From positions 3,083,091-3,147,090 of the forward strand of contig NC_004369.1 of the NCBI RefSeq assembly GCF_000011305.1: DNA of 64,000 bases, read 5' to 3'. Shown here piece after piece: positions 1-10,046 of this stretch. The notes beneath the pieces are model-generated. The model saw only the letters and a program-made list of their open reading frames with translations. It did no database searches and had not been told where the DNA came from. This DNA comes from Corynebacterium efficiens YS-314 (GTDB taxonomy: Bacteria; Actinomycetota; Actinomycetes; Mycobacteriales; Mycobacteriaceae). Made by a program: the position numbers and the translations under genes. Position 1 is the first letter of the stretch. Every line of letters starts with the position of its first letter.

Positions 1-3000
1 CACATGAGGTTGGTCAGGGTGAGGAAGGTGTTCCACGTGTCCCTGGACAGGTCATCGGCGTCCGCGGCGTCGAGGGTGAGGTGGCGGGCCCGGACCTGCC
101 CGACTGACATCGACGCGGTGAGCGTGATCCGACCGAAGATCCGGCCGAGGATCAGATCACCCTCGCGGGAGGTTTCATGGGTGATGGCATGCGCGGCCGC
201 CGCATGGGCCAGTTCCTCCCAGGCCTTCTTCTCCGGCTCCGTCAGATAGGCCAGCAGCAGCTGGACCGGGGAGGTCAGCAGTTCCAGTGTGAGTGGGTCA
301 AGCACCGGATTGGCGCTGGCCAGCTGGTTACCCACCTCCGTTGTCCACGCCGGGGCTGTGTCGGCGCGTTGTTCATAGCGGTCAAGATCAGCGCTGGTCA
401 ACGACCACGGGATGATGGAATCAGCAGCCAACCCGGCGCGTTTGCGCACGTCCCCGTGGACGCGGAAGGCCGCCGGGGAGATGTGGTACGCGGCGCCGTC
501 GAGGTAGATCGCCACCGGACGGTGTGGCCCGTTGATCGGCTCGAGGTACAGATCCGGCGTGGTGTGTGGGAAGACGCGTTGCTCCTCCAGGCGCCAGCGT
601 CGACCCCCGGGGAGGGTGAATTCCAGGACCGGCCTGCCGGCGACGATCTTGTCGGTGATCTCGGCATTACGGTCCTTGAGTGCCTTGCGGATGAGGATAC
701 GGAACCGCAGCTCCAGCTGGGAGCTTTCCGACGGTTCCGCCCGTTGCGTCTGCACATCCCACCCGGCCTGACGCGGGTCTGCATCGGGTTCGGGGTGGTT
801 CTCATTGAGCAGCAACGCGGCCAGGGCGCGTTCGGCGGCGGCCCGGGAGGTGGTCTCGATGTCGCGTCCGCGTGCATAGGGCAGGAGGCAGTCGGGGCAG
901 GCCAGACGGTCATCGTCGGCGCAGGAACAGGCAGAAACCCGTTCCCACGCGCCGAGCAGGAGTGCGCGGACCTGCTCCGGTTCGGTGAACTGCGTGAGGT
1001 AACCGGTGCCACCGGGGACGGTATCGTGCAACATCAACGCATCGACGGAACCGCCGGTACTGCGGGGGACCTGCACGGTGAGCACGTCGAGGTGGTCCGG
1101 ATCGCCGCCGAGGACCTCCTTGAAGCCGAGTTTGATCGCGGCGATGAGGCTGGTGACGGTCAGGCGGTCCGCCTCGGAGGTGAACAGCTCCGGCAGCAGC
1201 ATGAGCACACCCTCGGTGCGCAGGGTACGGCCCAGGGCGAAGGAGACAGTGTCCTCCTCGCGGGCGGTGCGGTGGGTGCACCAGGGGCGGTGATCCCGGC
1301 GGTTGTTATCACCGATCTCGGAATCGAGGTGGCCACAGTGGCGGCACACGGAGAACAACGGGGACGTCAGTTCACGCCCGGAGATCAGGCGCTTTTCACC
1401 GTTGCCCTTGCCCAGGTTGAGCCAGCGTAGCTCCACCTGGCGCAGGTGCTCCACACCGAAACCCTCGGAGAGGTACCAGCTACGCCCCCGGCCGTGTTCC
1501 GGAACGGTGTAGCTGACCGCGGAGTGGAAGCGTGAGATATACCGGTCATCGCGGGTGTCGGTGATGGTGTGTCTGGTCTTCTCCACCTCGGCGGAGACCT
1601 TGCGCAGCTGCACCACATCGAGCACCTGCCCCTTGTCCGCCCAGGTGGGGGACCCACACTGCGGGCAGGAGATGGACTGCGGTGCATCCGGGATGAGGAT
1701 CTGTGAGTGGGAGCAGTCGGGGCACAGGCGCCACTGCTCGATGGCCGCACCCTGGTGGCCGATCTCGACGGAGTCGATGGTGGCGGCAATCCCCTGGGCG
1801 TAGAAGGTCGCGCCGGGTGCCAGCTCGAAGAGGGCGAGGGAGACACCCCGGGAGTATTCGAAGGGGACGGTCTCGAACTCCATGGTCTCGGTGTTCAGGT
1901 GGGATACCGCGACCGACAGTTCGACGGAGTCATCGATGAGCGTGAAGTTGGGCAGCAGTCCGAAGCGCTCCATGGCCGCGACCCAGTGCTGGCCGTTGAC
2001 GGTCTCGCTGAGTTGCTGGTTGACGTGGCGCAGCGAGGCCCGCACCCCGCGCTTCTCCTCCGCCAGCTCGGAGTCGCCCTCATCGGAGCGCTTATCCAGC
2101 TCATCGCGGCGGTCGTAGAGCCGCTCGCGCCGGGCGGTGAGTTCAGCCCGCTCGGAGCGCCACAGGTTCCGGGACTGGGCGAGTCGGGCGATGAGTCCAC
2201 CCGCCTCCTCGGTGGTGGCCCAACGGCGCAGCTCGGCGGCGGAGTCCTCGGTGATCTGCCCGGTGAGGGTGGTGATGAATTCGGTGAGCAGGTCGTCGAT
2301 ACCCGCCCGGACCCGGCGGGTGATCACATCAACCAGGGCGGGTTCACCGGGTACGTCGTTGAACACGCTGACGGCGTCACTCAGGTCGGGGATCTCCATG
2401 GCCAGGTCGATGGAATCAACGAGGTACGCCGTGAACTGGCGGTTGAGGATCTCTACGGCGGCGAGGAAGGCCACCGGGGGTGACACCGCACCGGAGATCA
2501 CCGACAGGGGTTTGTTCAGTTTGGGCAGGGTGGCCCCCCGCCCTTTCACCAGCGCGAGGATCAGGGAGTTGCCGGTCAGACGACCAGCGCGACCGACCCG
2601 CTGGACATAACTGGCCACCGAGGTCGGCAGGGAGGCGAGCATGACGGTGGACAGGTCACCGATATCAATACCCATCTCCAGGGTGGGTGTGGCCACCAGG
2701 ACGTTGGGGGAGTCGGCGCTCTCATCACCGGAACGGAAGGCGTTCTCCCGCTGCACGCGGGTCGGGGTGTCCAGCAGGCTGGTGTGCTCGCGGGCGACGA
2801 CGGTACGTGGCTGTTCGGATGAGTACAGCGTGCGGTAGTAGTTGTCGTCGATGGGTTCGGAGCGCAGGGTGCCGGCGCAGCTGGGGGTGAAGCAGGGGCT
2901 GTCGGACAACACCTGGCGCACCTCTGCGGCCACACCGGTGCGGGCCCGGCAGACATCGCACTCGAGCAGTGCGGGATCATCTTCACAGCTGACGCGGATC

Positions 3001-5903
3001 TGTTCGGGAGAGAGCGCGAAGATGGTGCCACCGGAGTTGGTGTCCACCGTCATCAACACCTCGCGTTTGGCTAGTTCGCGGAACAGCTGCGCCACGGCCG
3101 TCGCTGCATCGTGGGTGCTCAGACCCAGCTGACGGGCCGTCCACCGTGCGAAGCGGCCCCGGGGACTGCCCAGCGGGGTCACGCCGGAATCGCGCCGGGC
3201 ATTGCTGAGCGCCTGGCCCAGGCGGGGAAACTCCGGCGAACCACCCGGGGGGAATCCCGGGATGCCCTGGGCACGGGCCTGCCTGCGGTTGAGCAGGTAG
3301 GCGTTGCCGTCATCCTTGAGATAGGGCTCAAACCAGTGGTGGTAGATGCCGCCACGTTCCCGGGTCATCTCCAGCACACCACGAACCCAGGCCAACCGTC
3401 GGCTGGCATCGCCGGAGTCCAGGCTTGGAGCAGTGACAGCGCCGAGGGCATCATCGGCGGCGGAACGGGCGAGCTCATCACCCACCTCCACCTCAACGGT
3501 CAGGGACCCGGTCAAGGACAGGGACCGCGCCAAGTCGGCGCGCTGGCCGAACTCGAGCGCAAGGTCCAGCCCCAGTCGACGCCGGACGTGACGTCCTGCT
3601 TGTCGACGCTCCCCATCACTGGCATCCTTATCCCAGTAGCCTCTGAACTGCGGATAATCCGTCAGATCAGGTGGCAGCAGTTCATAGCGCGAGCGGGCAT
3701 TGCCGGCAGCCAGTTCCATCAACCGGTCCGGCACCCGCGCCAGGGTCATCCCGTCCTCAGTGACAGCGCGCCGGGTGAGGGTACGCAGGGCGAAGGCACG
3801 GGACCGTGACTGCACAAAACCGGCGCGGTGGGCGGCGTCCTGCACCGAGTCGGTGAACACCAGGGTCTTCTTCTCCGAGGTGTCCAGGTCCGACATGCCA
3901 AACAGGTTGGACAGCGACACCGACAGCAGGGTGGCGATGGAGGACCCGATGTAGCGGATGGAGTCGGTGGTGCCACAGGAGGGGCAGGTCTGCTCATCAG
4001 CCAGGTCATCGGCATCAAGTCCGTAGTGGGTCAGCACCGGGATCGACGAGCCGGAGGCTGCCTCCGCCTCGGTGGGTTCGCGGACGGACAGCTCGCGGGT
4101 GTCGGTGTGCAACCACAGCACCGCGGAATCCGCATCACCGCCACGGGGACCGGCGACCGGGCGGCCGGCACTCAGAGCGGCGCGCTGCTCGGCGGTGGCG
4201 TCGAGAAGCGGGCGCTGGCGTCCCCTGTTCTCGATGGAGGCGCGGCGGATGACGGAGGGTTCGGTCTCGGGGGTCTCCGTGCCGGGTTCCAGCGCAGTCA
4301 TCCAACCGGAGCGTCCGCACGCCCGGCAGAAGCAGGCGGGCAACCACACGACGGCGGACTCGTCGACATCATCGGACTGGCCATCGTCCGACCAGCGGAA
4401 GATGGACCCGGCCTCAGGGCCGACGTCGGTGACGGCGCGGTCGATGCGGGAGAGCTCACGGACCCACAGATGCGTCTCGATGCCGGGCAGGCGCTTGCGG
4501 GCCCAGGATGCCACATCGAGGTTGGCGCGCAGATAGGCCATGGCGGTCAACGCGTGGGTGATCAGCTCGGCGGACCGTTCCTGACCCAGCTGTCGGACCA
4601 TCGTCTCACCGAGCACCAGCTCAGGAAGGGTATCTACCTCATCCTGCACCCGCCGGTTCAACGGCACAGGTGTGGCGGCGTGTTCGAGGATGAGCTCCGT
4701 CAGCGGGTGTGCAGCGTAGTTGCGCACCGCCTGGCGGGTGTCGGTGGGGCAGTGCCAAACCCGCTCACAGAAGACGGTGTAGACATGCTCGGCGTGATCG
4801 ATGCCGGCGGGGGCGGTGGCGAGATGCTCCAGCAGCTCAGCAACGTCCTCGACATCGGGGATCGTGTGCTGGTCGTCTGACAGGGTCGGTGGGCCGAAGG
4901 AAGCGGCGATCTCCCGCTGCCAGTGGCCGAGAGCCAGGGTGTGTTCGGTGACGACCGCCTCGGGGGAGAACTCCTCACCGAAGATGGTGCGGGCGAAGTC
5001 GCGGATCTCTGTGGTGTCACGACCGGAACCGAGGGTGGCTGATGTGGCGACCGGGGTGACCTGGCCGAGCGGTCGGGTGGCGTCGGCCGCGTCGAGGAAG
5101 CCGGGGGACTGGTGGCGCTTGAGCATGAGGCCCAGGCGGCGCAGCAGCAGCGCAACATCGGTGCCCTGCGCGCCGTCGTAGCTGTGGAACTCATCGAGAA
5201 CCAGGTAGGTCAGCGACTCCGCAGAACGCTCCCAGATCTCGCGGTCCCTGGGCCGCAGCAGCAGCTGGTCAAGCATCTTGTAGTTGGTCAGCAGGATATC
5301 CGGCGGGTCCTGCTGCATCACCTCCTGATTGTTGATCAACGAGGTCGGGGACACCTTGGTCGCCTGGCCCTTGGCCTCACCGGTGTAGATACCCGCGGTG
5401 ACACCTGACAGAGCCGATTCCTCATTGAGCAGCGTGACCAGGCGTTCGGCCTGGTCATTGGCCAGCGCATTCATGGGGTAGAGCAGCAGCGCCTTCACAC
5501 CCGTCTGACCACGGGCACGCATGCGCCGGGCGTGATCGAGGATGGGCATGAGGAACGCCTCGGTCTTGCCCGAACCGGTACCGGTGACCACCAACGTGGG
5601 CTCAGGGCGGCGTGGGCCGTTCTCATTCACCGAACGCAGCCGGCGGAACGCCTGGTCCTGGTGGTGGTAGGGCACGAACCAGTCAGGCAACCACCCGAGC
5701 ACGTTCTCCCAGTCCGTGGCCTGCGCATACGGCAGCCGCGAACGGACGTAAGGTCCATGGAACATGCCACCGTCAGCGTCGGTGAGGAAGCGTTCCAGCT
5801 CAGTGGAGGTTTCCGCGTCCGCCAGGGAGAAGCTGGTGGTCAGGTACTCCGTCAGACCTTCGCGGATGTTGCCGGCCGCATGGGCGGGGATGAGGGTGGA
5901 CAA
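1..5903 (-). CDS. Giant DEAD/DEAH helicase with C-terminal DUF1998-type region (DrmA-DrmB-like, partial)
   Basis: The frame is open for 1967 codons and runs off the left edge, so the C-terminus is missing. I start it at TTG 5903: an in-frame TGA lies just upstream and GGAGAAG precedes the TTG, giving an N-terminus MSTLIPAHAAG. Visible motifs are the Walker A TGTGSGKTEAF (~residues 108-117), DEFH (~231), a TSAT motif (~285), and a helicase C-terminal TLEMGIDIGDL...QRVGRAGR (~1065-1100). Two Cys-rich sites follow, CPDC/CPQC (~1390-1415) and CSCADDDRLACPDC (~1655-1670), the second next to the DUF1998-type HDTVPGGTGYL. In class-1 DISARM, DrmA (helicase) and DrmB (DUF1998) are separate proteins; here both parts are on one chain. 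Downstream of drmD and drmMI, this supports a fused DrmAB. A stand-alone DUF1998 helicase is the alternative. Confidence 0.75.
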   Translation of the reverse strand, partial: MSTLIPAHAAGNIREGLTEYLTTSFSLADAETSTELERFLTDADGGMFHGPYVRSRLPYAQATDWENVLGWLPDWFVPYHHQDQAFRRLRSVNENGPRRPEPTLVVTGTGSGKTEAFLMPILDHARRMRARGQTGVKALLLYPMNALANDQAERLVTLLNEESALSGVTAGIYTGEAKGQATKVSPTSLINNQEVMQQDPPDILLTNYKMLDQLLLRPRDREIWERSAESLTYLVLDEFHSYDGAQGTDVALLLRRLGLMLKRHQSPGFLDAADATRPLGQVTPVATSATLGSGRDTTEIRDFARTIFGEEFSPEAVVTEHTLALGHWQREIAASFGPPTLSDDQHTIPDVEDVAELLEHLATAPAGIDHAEHVYTVFCERVWHCPTDTRQAVRNYAAHPLTELILEHAATPVPLNRRVQDEVDTLPELVLGETMVRQLGQERSAELITHALTAMAYLRANLDVASWARKRLPGIETHLWVRELSRIDRAVTDVGPEAGSIFRWSDDGQSDDVDESAVVWLPACFCRACGRSGWMTALEPGTETPETEPSVIRRASIENRGRQRPLLDATAEQRAALSAGRPVAGPRGGDADSAVLWLHTDTRELSVREPTEAEAASGSSIPVLTHYGLDADDLADEQTCPSCGTTDSIRYIGSSIATLLSVSLSNLFGMSDLDTSEKKTLVFTDSVQDAAHRAGFVQSRSRAFALRTLTRRAVTEDGMTLARVPDRLMELAAGNARSRYELLPPDLTDYPQFRGYWDKDASDGERRQAGRHVRRRLGLDLALEFGQRADLARSLSLTGSLTVEVEVGDELARSAADDALGAVTAPSLDSGDASRRLAWVRGVLEMTRERGGIYHHWFEPYLKDDGNAYLLNRRQARAQGIPGFPPGGSPEFPRLGQALSNARRDSGVTPLGSPRGRFARWTARQLGLSTHDAATAVAQLFRELAKREVLMTVDTNSGGTIFALSPEQIRVSCEDDPALLECDVCRARTGVAAEVRQVLSDSPCFTPSCAGTLRSEPIDDNYYRTLYSSEQPRTVVAREHTSLLDTPTRVQRENAFRSGDESADSPNVLVATPTLEMGIDIGDLSTVMLASLPTSVASYVQRVGRAGRLTGNSLILALVKGRGATLPKLNKPLSVISGAVSPPVAFLAAVEILNRQFTAYLVDSIDLAMEIPDLSDAVSVFNDVPGEPALVDVITRRVRAGIDDLLTEFITTLTGQITEDSAAELRRWATTEEAGGLIARLAQSRNLWRSERAELTARRERLYDRRDELDKRSDEGDSELAEEKRGVRASLRHVNQQLSETVNGQHWVAAMERFGLLPNFTLIDDSVELSVAVSHLNTETMEFETVPFEYSRGVSLALFELAPGATFYAQGIAATIDSVEIGHQGAAIEQWRLCPDCSHSQILIPDAPQSISCPQCGSPTWADKGQVLDVVQLRKVSAEVEKTRHTITDTRDDRYISRFHSAVSYTVPEHGRGRSWYLSEGFGVEHLRQVELRWLNLGKGNGEKRLISGRELTSPLFSVCRHCGHLDSEIGDNNRRDHRPWCTHRTAREEDTVSFALGRTLRTEGVLMLLPELFTSEADRLTVTSLIAAIKLGFKEVLGGDPDHLDVLTVQVPRSTGGSVDALMLHDTVPGGTGYLTQFTEPEQVRALLLGAWERVSACSCADDDRLACPDCLLPYARGRDIETTSRAAAERALAALLLNENHPEPDADPRQAGWDVQTQRAEPSESSQLELRFRILIRKALKDRNAEITDKIVAGRPVLEFTLPGGRRWRLEEQRVFPHTTPDLYLEPINGPHRPVAIYLDGAAYHISPAAFRVHGDVRKRAGLAADSIIPWSLTSADLDRYEQRADTAPAWTTEVGNQLASANPVLDPLTLELLTSPVQLLLAYLTEPEKKAWEELAHAAAAHAITHETSREGDLILGRIFGRITLTASMSVGQVRARHLTLDAADADDLSRDTWNTFLTLTNLM

Positions 5904-6214
5904 CGGCTTCTCCAGATGGTCATTAGTAAATCAGGGACTGTCTACATCATAGGCAGGGCATGTGCCCCCACCTCGGGATAGCCGACCCTATGTTCTACTC
6001 GGAGGTGGCGACTACGTTCCACTGGGTAGCATTTTTCCTGCCACAGATGCGCCTTCATTGTTTCCTGGTGGTAAAAAGAAGGGCAGCACAATGTCCCCTG
6101 ATGTACCGCGGATCAGTGGACTGAGCATGGTAGGAAGAGTGCGGAAATAATAGACAAACTCGTCTATCTGACCACCTCCCACAAGTTCAATTCTGTGACT
6201 TAGATGACAATTAG
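5904..6214. other. Non-coding gap between the DrmAB-like gene and the silent methylase cassette
   Basis: This 311-bp stretch has no convincing gene. It must hold the leader of the leftward DrmAB-like gene if that gene has its own promoter. It also contains a 7-bp inverted repeat (CCACCTC / GAGGTGG, ~5972-6016) with a long loop, which I do not consider a terminator. It ends with TAG at 6212-6214, directly before the base where homology to drmMI begins, so the silent cassette has no start codon or ribosome binding site of its own here. Confidence 0.5.
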
Positions 6215-8128
6215 TTTGTTGACGGACTGCCCTGGCTCACCACCGCCCGTGAGGTAGCCACCACCCAAGGTTTTTTCCACTGGGACCTCGACTTCGCCGC
6301 TGTTTTCGCCCGAGGCGGCTTCGACCTCCAACTCGGCAACCCACCCTGGGTACGACCCCGCACCGATGTCGACGCACTGCTATCGGAATCCGACCCGTGG
6401 TTTTCCCTGGCACACAAACCAACGCAGGCACAGAAAAACCAACGCCGTGAACAGTCGATCACCGTCAACCCTGCAACTGCCTCAACTCTGACCAATGGTG
6501 TCGGGGAAACAGTTGCCACGGCAGAATTCATCAGCCATCTCTCCACCTACCCGTACCTGCAGGGACAACAACCGGATCTCTACCGCGGATTCATGGAGAC
6601 AACGTGGTCCAGTGCCTCGCCGACCGGTGTGGTTTCCATCATCCACCCCGAATCTCACTTCACTGAGAAAAAGGCCGCCCCGCTACGGCGCCAGGCCTAC
6701 TTACGGTTACGCCGACACTGGCAGTTTATCAACGAACTTCGACTCTTTGATGTCCATAACCTGGTTCAATATGGAGTTCATGTCTATTCGCACCCACAAG
6801 ATGTCCCGAGCTTCACCAGCGCGGCATCCCTCTATCACCCGCAAACTGCGACTGACTCATTGGGTCATGACGGTTCCGGACCGCTGCCAGGTTTGAAAGA
6901 TGACGAGGGTCAGTGGGATCGCCGCCCGCACCGTGACCGCATCCAGCATGTTGAAGAGTCAGTGCTCAAGACCTGGAAATCAGTCCTCGAAAATGACGAT
7001 ACCCCCTGGTTGGATACCCGCATGGTGTACACCGTCAACACCGACGCCGCAGCAGTCCTTGAGAAGCTTGCCGCAGCACCCCGGATGAAAGACCTCGACC
7101 TGCAGTTCTCTCGCGGGTGGGATGAGTCGATCGATAAGAAGAAAGGGTATTTCGATGTGGGGTGGGGTCACCCCGACTCCTGGGACGATGTCATCCTGCA
7201 GGGACCCCACCTGGGTGTCTCCACACCGATGATCAAACAACCCAACCCGACCATGACCAGTAATAAAGACTGGATCGAAATCGATCTGGAAGCCCTACCG
7301 GCCGACTTCATCCCTGCCACGGCCTATCAACCCAATCACGAGATGCCCTATAACGAAGAATATGCCAAATGGATGGATCTGAACGGCGACTGGATATCAG
7401 CGCGCAAATTCTACCGGGTTGCCTGGCGTCAAATGGCGGCAACCACTGGGTTTAGGACAATGTATCCTGCGTTGATTCCTCCTGGAACAACCCACGTAAA
7501 TGGTGTGATAACTGCCGGCATGGCATCTTCTCTTCAAGACCAGACCTCAATGTTAGCAGCCGGGGCATTTCTTTCTTCTCTGCTCTCCGACTTCGTTATT
7601 CGCAGCGCAGGCACCCACCTATGGCCATCACTTATCGAAAAAACACCCGTGATTATGGATTCGAGACTCACCCGAATCGCAACTATTTCCTACTTGCGTC
7701 TCAACTGCCTTACGTCCGCATATGCGCCCCTATGGAAGGCGATCACCGACGAGGATTGGACGTTTAACACTCCAATCCGCAATGCCAAGAAACGGTTCCA
7801 TGCCCAGAACGAGATCGATGCAGCCGTGGCGCTATCCTTGAACATCTCCGTTGATGAGCTATGCACGATCTACCGGACCCAGTTCCCCGTCATGCGGCGC
7901 TACGACCAAGAGAATTTGTTTGATGCCAACGGCCGAAGGGTCGCCCCGGAGATTATGAAGTTGGAGAAGAAGCTAAGAGAAGGGGAAGAACTTCCAGAGG
8001 AAAAGCGCACGTGGACGCATCCACAGTCCCAGGTTAGTTACTACTTCGAATACCCGTTTACTCCACTAGACCGTGAGAAAGACTTGCGAGCAGCATACGC
8101 TCGTCATGCAGATGGGATAGAGAAGTAA
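6215..8128 (+). pseudogene. Silent, promoterless C-terminal cassette of the DrmMI methylase
   Basis: An open frame of 637 codons plus TAA begins exactly at the base where similarity to drmMI starts (FVDGLPWLTTAREV versus FVNGVTWLTTARDV) and ends where drmMI ends. It contains NPPW but no SAM-binding motif I, so it cannot be a methylase alone. No upstream start or promoter is apparent. Nucleotide identity is patchy: a 57-base exact run at 6274-6330 and a 50-base exact run at 7196-7245, with long diverged segments between. The diverged parts (roughly 6735-6900 and 7365-7790) match what one expects of target-recognition regions. The absence of internal stops suggests it is kept functional by occasional recombination into the expressed gene. 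An ATG at 6593 could start a shorter product, but I think this unlikely. Confidence 0.85.
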
Positions 8129-10046
8129 GAAAATTATGCTGACGGGGTGGATTTTCCTAGGTGGCTGAAAACTCCGCGTACGCTCGTCGAAGGTCTGCTT
8201 CGCGATTTAAGGTCGAGAAGGGATATTCAAAGGTGTAACTGACGCCAGATTGTGGATGTTCCCACGTGCGTTCAATTGTGGTTAATGATTCTTCTTTCCC
8301 TGCGTTCAGATGATTTTTAAGAACTTCCTTAGAGATTTTTCTCCCCAGAGAATCAAAACGATTTTCCTGGTCGTAACGCCGCATGACCGGGAACTGGGTC
8401 CGGTAGATCATGCATAATTCGTCGGCCGTAATCCCAAGTGACAGCGCGACAAGTGCATCGATCTCGTTCTGAGCATGGAAGCGCTCTTTTGCATTGTGTA
8501 TTGGGATCTTAACGGTCCATTCCTCGCCTTCAATGTCTCGCCAGAGGGTTGCATACGCAGAAGTAAGGCAATTCAAGCTGAGGTAACGGTCGATTGCTAA
8601 ATCCATGTATTTACTCGTTATAGCAATAGGAAGAAGCGCGAATTTTGCACCGTGAATGTTCTGAACTCCCATCGCCCGAATAAGGAAGTCAGAAAGAAAA
8701 GAGGAAGCTGTAGCCCCAACAGCAATAGTTTTCCAAATGTCCGTGCTCGCACCACTAATAATTCCATCGACATGAGTAGCACCTGGGGGAATAATGGTTG
8801 GGTATAAGGTTCGGAACCCCGTGGTCGCTGCCATTTTTCGCCAAGCAATGCGGTATACGCTGGCGGAGGAAACGTTTTGATCGCCGATCTTCCATTTGGC
8901 ATATTCTTCGTTATAGGCCATCTCATAGTTTGGTTGATAGGCCGTGGCGGGGATGAAATCTGCGGGTAGTGCCTCCAGGTCGATTTCGGTCCAGTCTTGG
9001 TTATGTTTCATTGTCGGATTGGGTTGTTTGATCATCGGTGTGGAGACACCCAGGTGGGGTCCCTGCAGAATGACATCGTCCCAAGAATCAGGGTGGCCCC
9101 ACCCCACATCGAAATACCCCTTCTTCTTATCTGTGGTCTCATTCCATCCGCTGGAAAACTGCAGATCGAGGTCTTTCATCCGAGGTGCTGCGGCAAGCTT
9201 CTCAAGTACTGCTGCGGCTTCAGTGTTGACGGTGTAGACCATGCGGGTGTCTAACCACGGGATGTCGTCGTCTTCGAGCACTGATTTCCATGTCTTGAGC
9301 ACTGACTCGTCAACATGCTGGATGCGGTCACGATGCGGACGTCGATCCCAGTTATAGTCTTCGTCTTTGATGCCGGGGAGAGGCCCATCTCCGTTGTGAT
9401 GAACGGATTGTGCGGCAGTTTCTGGGTGGTACATCTTAGTCGCGTTGTGGAACTGCGGGCTGTCCTGCTTAGAGGAATACAGATGCACGCCATAAACCAC
9501 GTGGTCATCGATGTCGAAGAGCATCAATGCGTTGATGAACTGCCAGTGGCGGCGCAACCGCAGGTAGACCTCGCGTCGCAGCGGTGCCGCCTTCTTCTCG
9601 GTGAAGTGGGATTCGGGGTGGATGAGTGAGACAACACCAGTGGAGGAGGCATTGGACCACGTTGTCTCCATGAATCCACGGTAGAGATCTGGACGTTGGT
9701 CTTTAAGGTGTGGATAGTCGGGAACGGAACCGAGAACCGCTGCTGTCGCGACCGTTTCACCTGTTCCCCGCAGTAACAACGAAACACTTCCTGGGTTTTT
9801 CATAACCTCGGTGGTGCGCAGCTTCTTATCCGCTTGAGTGGGCTTGCTAGCAAGACAAAACCACGGATCCACTTCAGCAAGGAGATCGTCTACCTTGACA
9901 TCGGGTCGTACCCAGGGTGGGTTGCCGACCTGGAGGTCGAAGCCGCCTCGGGCGAAAACAGCGGCGAAGTCGAGGTCCCAGTGGAAATAACCTTGGGTGG
10001 TGGCTACGTCGCGGGCGGTGGTGAGCCAGGTCACGCCGTTAACAAA
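6215..10046. repeat. Tail-to-tail inverted repeat spanning the expressed and silent drmMI C-terminal cassettes
   Basis: The left arm is 6215-8128 and the right arm is 8157-10046 on the opposite strand; the arms are about 1.9 kb each. The 28-bp spacer 8129-8156 begins GAAAAT and ends ATTTTC, so it has inverted ends. Crossing over between the arms inverts the middle and replaces drmMI residues from about 896 onwards. No site-specific recombinase gene lies in the window, so general homologous recombination is the likely route. Confidence 0.8.

Noticed and set aside
177..1430. Long plus-strand open frame (417 codons) opposite the helicase
   Set aside because: Mirror of the minus-strand helicase frame, which carries clear DUF1998 and Cys motifs; the plus-strand product has no recognisable pattern.
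5972..6016. Inverted repeat CCACCTC / GAGGTGG as a terminator or recombination site
   Set aside because: Only 7 bp with a ~30-base loop and no T-run.
6593..8128. Independent 511-residue gene inside the silent cassette
   Set aside because: It starts at an internal Met of the methylase homology without a ribosome binding site and lacks NPPW and motif I.
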